Assembly: GCA_046757465.1 (NCBI GenBank)
Contig: JBHHYH010000030.1
Span: 1-35,339 of the forward strand
Direction: 5' to 3'
From: Scalindua_A sp046757465
GTDB lineage: Bacteria > Planctomycetota > Brocadiia > Brocadiales > Scalinduaceae
DNA length: 35,339 bases
Numbering within the stretch: the stretch's first letter is position 1; each line of letters starts with the position of its first letter. This document shows, piece by piece, positions 31,723 through 35,339 of the stretch. The notes below the pieces were generated by a model that did not search any database, was not told the DNA's origin, and worked only from the letters and a program-made list of their open reading frames with translations. The position numbers were made by a program, and so were the translations under genes.

Positions 31723-34098
31723 ATGACAATTGAAATGATTCAGAAGCGTGATGGTAGATTAGCACCTTTTGATGAAAGCAAAATAGCTGATGCTATTTTC
31801 AAAGCTGCAAAAGCTGTTAGTGGTGAAGATAGGTCCATTGCAGTAGAACTTGCAAGTGCTGTGACTCATTTCTTACAAAAAAGATTTAATGACAAAATCC
31901 CCGAAATAGAAGATATTCAGGACCTAGTTGAAGAAATTTTAATCAAGAATGGACATGCGAAGACTGCGAAAGCCTATATATTGTATCGAGAAAAAAGAGC
32001 AAGGATACGTGAATCACTTCGTGTTAGAAAGCGAATCAAGAAGAGTAAGAGTACAACCGATGCTGCATTAATGGTAGACCAGGTTAGTAGAGATGATTCG
32101 TTCCCCTGGGACAAAAGAAAAATCGCAATAGCATTAGAAAAAGAAGCAGATTTGTCTAACGAAATAGCTCAAGAGATTGCAAACGCTGTTGAAAATCGTG
32201 TTTTCGCTTCAGGTCTAAATAGAATATCCACATCACTGATTCGCGAACTGGCAGATAATGAACTCTTTGAAAGAGGGTACAATGCAAAGCTTGAAAAACA
32301 AACTACCTTAGGTATGCCAAAGTATGACATTGAACAACTAATATACTCGAAAAATAAAGAAAACAGCAATATAGCATCCAATAATCCTGAGGCAATTAAT
32401 CTTGCTGTAGCCGAAAACACCTTAAAGCAATATGCTCTCCAAGAAGTATTTTCTAAAGACGTTGCAGACGCACACATTACTGGAATGGTCCACATTCATG
32501 ATCTTGGCTATCCGACCAGGGTATATTGTTCCTCCCATTCTCTAGAATATTTAAAAAAATACGGATTATCACTGGAAAATCTGGATACATCATCCGCACC
32601 TGCTAAACATGCCAGAACGCTTACGGGTCATTTGAATACATTTCTTGCTTCAATGCAGGCATACTACGCAGGGGCATTAGGGGTGGGCTATATTAATATA
32701 ATGTATGCGCCGTATCTTGAAGGTATGAGTTATGAAAAAATGAAGCAGGAGGCACAGCACCTAATCTTCAGCGGTTCACAAAGTGCCTTTTCCAGGGGAG
32801 GGCAAACATTATTTTTGGATTTCAATATACACACAGGCATCCCAAATTATCTAAAAAAGATATCGGCTATTGGCCCAGGTGGGAAACCCACAGGTAAGGT
32901 GTATGGAGATTACGACCTGACTTCACAGCGATTCACAAAAGCTATGCTAGACGTATGGCGCGAAGGTGATAGATATGGGCATGTATTTGCTTTCCCTAAA
33001 TGTGATTTACACATAAGCAGTGACACTTTTAGTGATCCAGCACAATATGAGTTATTAGAATATGCTTGTCAGATTGCAAGTGAAAATGGAGTACCTTATT
33101 TTGTCTTCGATAGGGATGAAATAACCTTGTCAGCATGTTGCCGACTGCGCACGACCATTGATGATAATTATATGATTGATCATCCTGAAAGTATGAGATT
33201 TTGCGGATTTCAGAACGTAACAGTAAGTCTTCCTCAAGCTGCCTACAGGGCCGGCAAAGGAGACTTTGACAAACTTTATCGAGAGATTGACAAAGGTATA
33301 GACATTGCCATCAAGGCACATCTACAAAAAAAGAAATTTATCAGTAGATTGATGTCTGGTCCTGAAATGCCTTTATGGGAAATCGGCAAGAAGGCTGCTG
33401 ACGGAAGGCCCTATGTAGATTTAGAGGGTTCGACTTACATAGTTGGCATTATAGGCCTGAATGAATGTCTACAGTATATGATTGGTAAGGAATTACATGA
33501 AGGTGATGATGTCGTTAAACTCGGACTACGTATCATTTCTCATATGTATTTCAGAGTGAAAGAAGAGGGCAAAAAATATAATTTAAAATTTTCACTTGAA
33601 GAATCACCTGCAGAAAGTGCGAGCAGGAGGCTTGCCAAGATCGATGTTAGAAACTACAAGGAAGCCGTTAACTTAATCAAAGGCAACATCGACAAAGACG
33701 AGTTTTATTACACAAACAGCGTTCACTTGCGTCCAGATGCGCCTACAGACATGATCACAAGGATCAATGTTCAGAGTAAATTCCATAGCATGATTGAGTC
33801 TGGCGCAATAATACATGCTTTTGTGGGAGAGGAGAGGCCACCAGCTTCCGGTATTATGAAATTGGTTCGAAAGACCTTTGAAAATACACAGGCAGCACAA
33901 TTAACCATATCACCGGAATTCACTATTTGTAACGAATGTCACCGTGTTATTCCCAGGTTGGTCGATGTGTGTTCTTACTGTGATTCATCAAATTTCTATG
34001 GAATAAGAAGACTTGTATCGCACGATAAAGTCAACAACTGGGACAGAACGAGAATTAGTGAATTGGCAAGTAGACATAAGGAGAATTCTAAAACTTAA
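31723..34098 (+). CDS. nrdD: Anaerobic (class III) ribonucleotide reductase NrdD, lacking the glycyl-radical motif
   Basis: Reduces ribonucleotides to deoxyribonucleotides in anaerobes. The 791-residue chain has one ATP-cone (2-95, IQKRDGRLAPFDESKI) and a second cone-like segment (105-190, SFPWDKRKIAIALEKEA). The catalytic barrel keeps the cysteines at 269 (RVYCSSHS) and 472-473 (SACCRLR), plus HIHDLGYP and FQNVTVSLP. The C-terminal zinc cysteines 736, 739, 750 and 753 (CNECH, CSYC) are intact. The region that should carry R-x-V/T-G-Y instead reads RRLVSHDKVNNW (762-773), so no glycyl-radical residue is visible. The frame is clean with no frameshift. Ribosome site AGGAGG is 11 bases upstream. 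nrdG follows. Confidence 0.92.
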   Translation: MTIEMIQKRDGRLAPFDESKIADAIFKAAKAVSGEDRSIAVELASAVTHFLQKRFNDKIPEIEDIQDLVEEILIKNGHAKTAKAYILYREKRARIRESLRVRKRIKKSKSTTDAALMVDQVSRDDSFPWDKRKIAIALEKEADLSNEIAQEIANAVENRVFASGLNRISTSLIRELADNELFERGYNAKLEKQTTLGMPKYDIEQLIYSKNKENSNIASNNPEAINLAVAENTLKQYALQEVFSKDVADAHITGMVHIHDLGYPTRVYCSSHSLEYLKKYGLSLENLDTSSAPAKHARTLTGHLNTFLASMQAYYAGALGVGYINIMYAPYLEGMSYEKMKQEAQHLIFSGSQSAFSRGGQTLFLDFNIHTGIPNYLKKISAIGPGGKPTGKVYGDYDLTSQRFTKAMLDVWREGDRYGHVFAFPKCDLHISSDTFSDPAQYELLEYACQIASENGVPYFVFDRDEITLSACCRLRTTIDDNYMIDHPESMRFCGFQNVTVSLPQAAYRAGKGDFDKLYREIDKGIDIAIKAHLQKKKFISRLMSGPEMPLWEIGKKAADGRPYVDLEGSTYIVGIIGLNECLQYMIGKELHEGDDVVKLGLRIISHMYFRVKEEGKKYNLKFSLEESPAESASRRLAKIDVRNYKEAVNLIKGNIDKDEFYYTNSVHLRPDAPTDMITRINVQSKFHSMIESGAIIHAFVGEERPPASGIMKLVRKTFENTQAAQLTISPEFTICNECHRVIPRLVDVCSYCDSSNFYGIRRLVSHDKVNNWDRTRISELASRHKENSKT

Positions 34099-34154
34099 AT
34101 GACTGCTAAAAAAATTATTTTTCTTTTCACAATGCAATATAAACAAAATAATAG

Positions 34155-34184
34155 TTGACATAGAAAACATCTTGGTTATTATAA
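34155..34184 (+). promoter_or_regulatory. Possible promoter of nrdG
   Basis: TTGACA (34155-34160), an 18 bp spacer and TTATAA (34179-34184) in the 115 bp nrdD-nrdG gap. It would let nrdG be expressed apart from nrdD. The -10 box is weak. Confidence 0.4.
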
Positions 34185-34213
34185 GTTTTTATCTTTGAAA
34201 CGTGGAAAGAAAC

Positions 34214-34948
34214 ATGTCTATAACAATAAAAGGTTTCATAGAAAACAGTTTGATAGAGTGGGAGGGAAATATTGTTTCTATTATCTTCCTCCCCCATTGT
34301 AATTTGAGATGTCCATATTGTCATGCTACTCACTTAGTCAGGGAGCCCAACGAGCTTGAAAGTATTCCATTAGATGCCGTAATAGGAAAGATAAAACAAA
34401 ACAAAAGTTGGCTAGATGGCATTGTTATTACGGGTGGGGAGCCTACGTCTCATAGTGATATAGATTTGTTGACAAAGATTTTTAAGGAGATGGATTTAAA
34501 AGTTAGGATAGATACAAATGGTACGAATCCCGCTGCATTGGAGAATCTGATACAAAGAGGGCTAATTGATTGCGTAGCTATGGATATAAAAGCACCTTTA
34601 AGGGAGGAAAAATATAGAATAGCTGCTGGAACTTCGTGTGACCTGTCGGATATCAGAAAGAGTATAAGATTAATAATGGAAAGTGGTATAGAATATGAAT
34701 TCCGCACTACAGTTTGTCCTACTTTTTTAGACGGTTTAGATATTACTGAGATTGCACGAAGCATAGCTGGAAGCAAGAGATATATTTTACAGACCTTTAG
34801 GCCGAATAATTGTCTCGACAGCAGGCTGTTAGACGTCGAGCCGTACTCAGAAGATGAAATAAAAGGTTTTGCTGAAGGTGCACGGAGGTTTGTAAAAGAT
34901 TGTTATGTTAGAGGCGAAGAGATGAAGGCCTTAAGCTGTAATTGGTAA
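34214..34948 (+). CDS. nrdG: Anaerobic ribonucleotide reductase activating enzyme (radical SAM)
   Basis: Radical SAM enzyme that abstracts a hydrogen from NrdD to make its glycyl radical. 244 residues; the 4Fe-4S motif is HCNLRCPYCHATHLV (CX3CX2C), followed by GIVITGGEPTSHSDIDLLT (SAM-binding GGEP) and VAMDIKAPL. These are the motifs needed for activity, and nothing looks broken. I took ATG 34214, with GGAAAG just upstream, rather than the GTG at 34202. It is separated from nrdD by 115 bp. Its intact state contrasts with the missing target motif in NrdD, so it may activate another protein. Confidence 0.92.
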   Translation: MSITIKGFIENSLIEWEGNIVSIIFLPHCNLRCPYCHATHLVREPNELESIPLDAVIGKIKQNKSWLDGIVITGGEPTSHSDIDLLTKIFKEMDLKVRIDTNGTNPAALENLIQRGLIDCVAMDIKAPLREEKYRIAAGTSCDLSDIRKSIRLIMESGIEYEFRTTVCPTFLDGLDITEIARSIAGSKRYILQTFRPNNCLDSRLLDVEPYSEDEIKGFAEGARRFVKDCYVRGEEMKALSCNW

Positions 34949-34998
34949 CTCTTCAAGATGTTTTTGGTCTTATTTGCCTAAAAAGGGGGTGATATAAT

Positions 34999-35136
34999 AT
35001 GGCAGTAAAAGCTACTCGAAAAAAAAGTACGGCTAAGAGAAAGACAACGGCGAAGAAAAAATCTTCTCGTGCAAAAAAGTCTACAGCTAAGAGAAAAACC
35101 ACAGCTAAGAGAAAAACCACAAGAAAAAAAAGGTAA
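34999..35136 (+). CDS. Histone H1-like Lys/Ala/Thr-rich small basic protein
   Basis: A 45-residue protein of very low complexity: MAVKATRKKSTAKRKTTAKK and further TAKRKTT repeats to the end RKKR. Nearly half the residues are Lys or Arg and none are acidic. Such tails bind DNA or RNA non-specifically and occur in Chlamydiae, planctomycetes and others as H1-like or HU-like nucleoid proteins. Ribosome site GGGGGTGAT is followed by ATG 34999. It is a single gene after nrdG and ends before the terminator at 35263-35296. Another possibility is a ribosome-associated peptide. The coding call is strong; the function is inference. Confidence 0.82.
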   Translation: MAVKATRKKSTAKRKTTAKKKSSRAKKSTAKRKTTAKRKTTRKKR

Positions 35137-35262
35137 AATATATTTAGAAAGGTATTTTAATTTTAATTTTTATGGAGATTACCAGCTAAAGGCTTTAAGA
35201 GCTCGTAAATGCACAGCTTTACAATTTGTTTTTTTGGGACCGGACATTTTGAAAGAGTTAAA

Positions 35263-35296
35263 GGAGCGCCCCGTTAATGAGGCGCTCCTTTTTTTT
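35263..35296 (+). terminator. Intrinsic terminator
   Basis: GGAGCGCC (35263-35270), a 10-base loop and GGCGCTCC (35281-35288) form an eight-pair GC-rich stem, followed by eight T. It would end the H1-like gene transcript about 125 bases after its stop codon. Confidence 0.85.
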
Positions 35297-35310
35297 ATAA
35301 GGAATTAGTT

Positions 35311-35330
35311 AGACTCGCCACAGCGAGTCT
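35311..35330. repeat. Perfect hairpin at the window end
   Basis: AGACTCGC-CACA-GCGAGTCT, an eight-pair stem with a four-base loop, then GCCGTAGGT at the window edge. No T-run follows, so it is not an obvious terminator. It may be the edge of another palindromic repeat that continues past the window. Confidence 0.4.
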
Positions 35331-35339
35331 GCCGTAGGT

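Noticed and set aside
34000..34040. A frameshift that removed the glycyl-radical motif of NrdD
   Set aside because: Shifting the frame at this place meets stop codons and does not restore R-x-x-G-Y, and the downstream tail (NNWDRTRISEL) still looks like NrdD in the present frame.
35069..35308. An open frame of 79 codons at the right end, overlapping the H1-like gene
   Set aside because: It covers the H1-like repeats in another frame and the terminator stem, and has no ribosome site or family resemblance.

Overview
The window is a 35 kb AT-rich bacterial stretch with ordinary chromosomal gene content. It has no transposase, phage gene or CRISPR array. The gene set points to a diderm anaerobe: Kdo synthesis (kdsC, kdsD), an LptC/OstA-type envelope protein, a two-domain YidC, class III ribonucleotide reductase genes (nrdR-nrdD-nrdG), and a methylenetetrahydrofolate reductase next to a large iron-sulfur flavoprotein ending in an MvhD-type domain, as seen around Wood-Ljungdahl enzymes. 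Pyruvoyl-dependent arginine decarboxylase, PQQ-type propellers, a DUF1573 protein and a Lys/Ala/Thr-rich histone-H1-like protein would suit a planctomycete, perhaps of the anammox order Brocadiales. That placement is inference from gene content, not a marker-gene result.

Layout. 1-4.1 kb (minus strand): aroF, a PPOX-fold flavoprotein, a dapL-like aminotransferase and trpS (cut by the left edge). aroF is preceded by a promoter, a Tyr/Phe-rich leader peptide and an intrinsic terminator, which looks like an attenuator. 4.3-11.2 kb: plsC, two tandem eight-repeat PQQ propeller proteins (minus), a DUF1573 protein, a polyprenyl-phosphate sugar-1-phosphate transferase and an EamA transporter. 11.2-18.2 kb: MTHFR, a small conserved protein, the GltD/ferredoxin/MvhD flavoprotein, tRNA(CAU), argJ, pyruvoyl arginine decarboxylase and an MTH1187-family protein. 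This part is rich in non-coding repeats: two copies of a ~210-235 bp element with terminal inverted repeats, a solo end of the same family, and nested inverted repeats. 18.5-25.8 kb: tRNA-Leu(GAG), then a leftward run kdsD, kdsC, lptC/ostA, GDPD-HEAT fusion, cobA-hemD fusion. 25.9-35.3 kb (plus strand): M50 protease, scpA, Trm112-like protein, yidC, mnmE, nrdR-nrdD-nrdG, an H1-like protein and a terminator.

Main points for a second look. (1) NrdD keeps its ATP cones, both active-site cysteine regions and the C-terminal zinc cysteines, but the R-x-V/T-G-Y glycyl-radical motif is missing: the sequence reads RRLVSHDKVNNW, although nrdG next door looks intact. (2) The aroF leader looks like Tyr/Phe-codon attenuation. 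(3) A miniature inverted-repeat family sits just past the stop codons of leftward genes. (4) Palindromic repeats appear nested inside one another. (5) There are unusual fusions (GDPD-HEAT, LptC with OstA repeats, and GltD-ferredoxin-MvhD beside MTHFR). Several genes (dapL, PPOX, PQQ protein 2, arginine decarboxylase, kdsC) seem to use TTG or other non-ATG starts.
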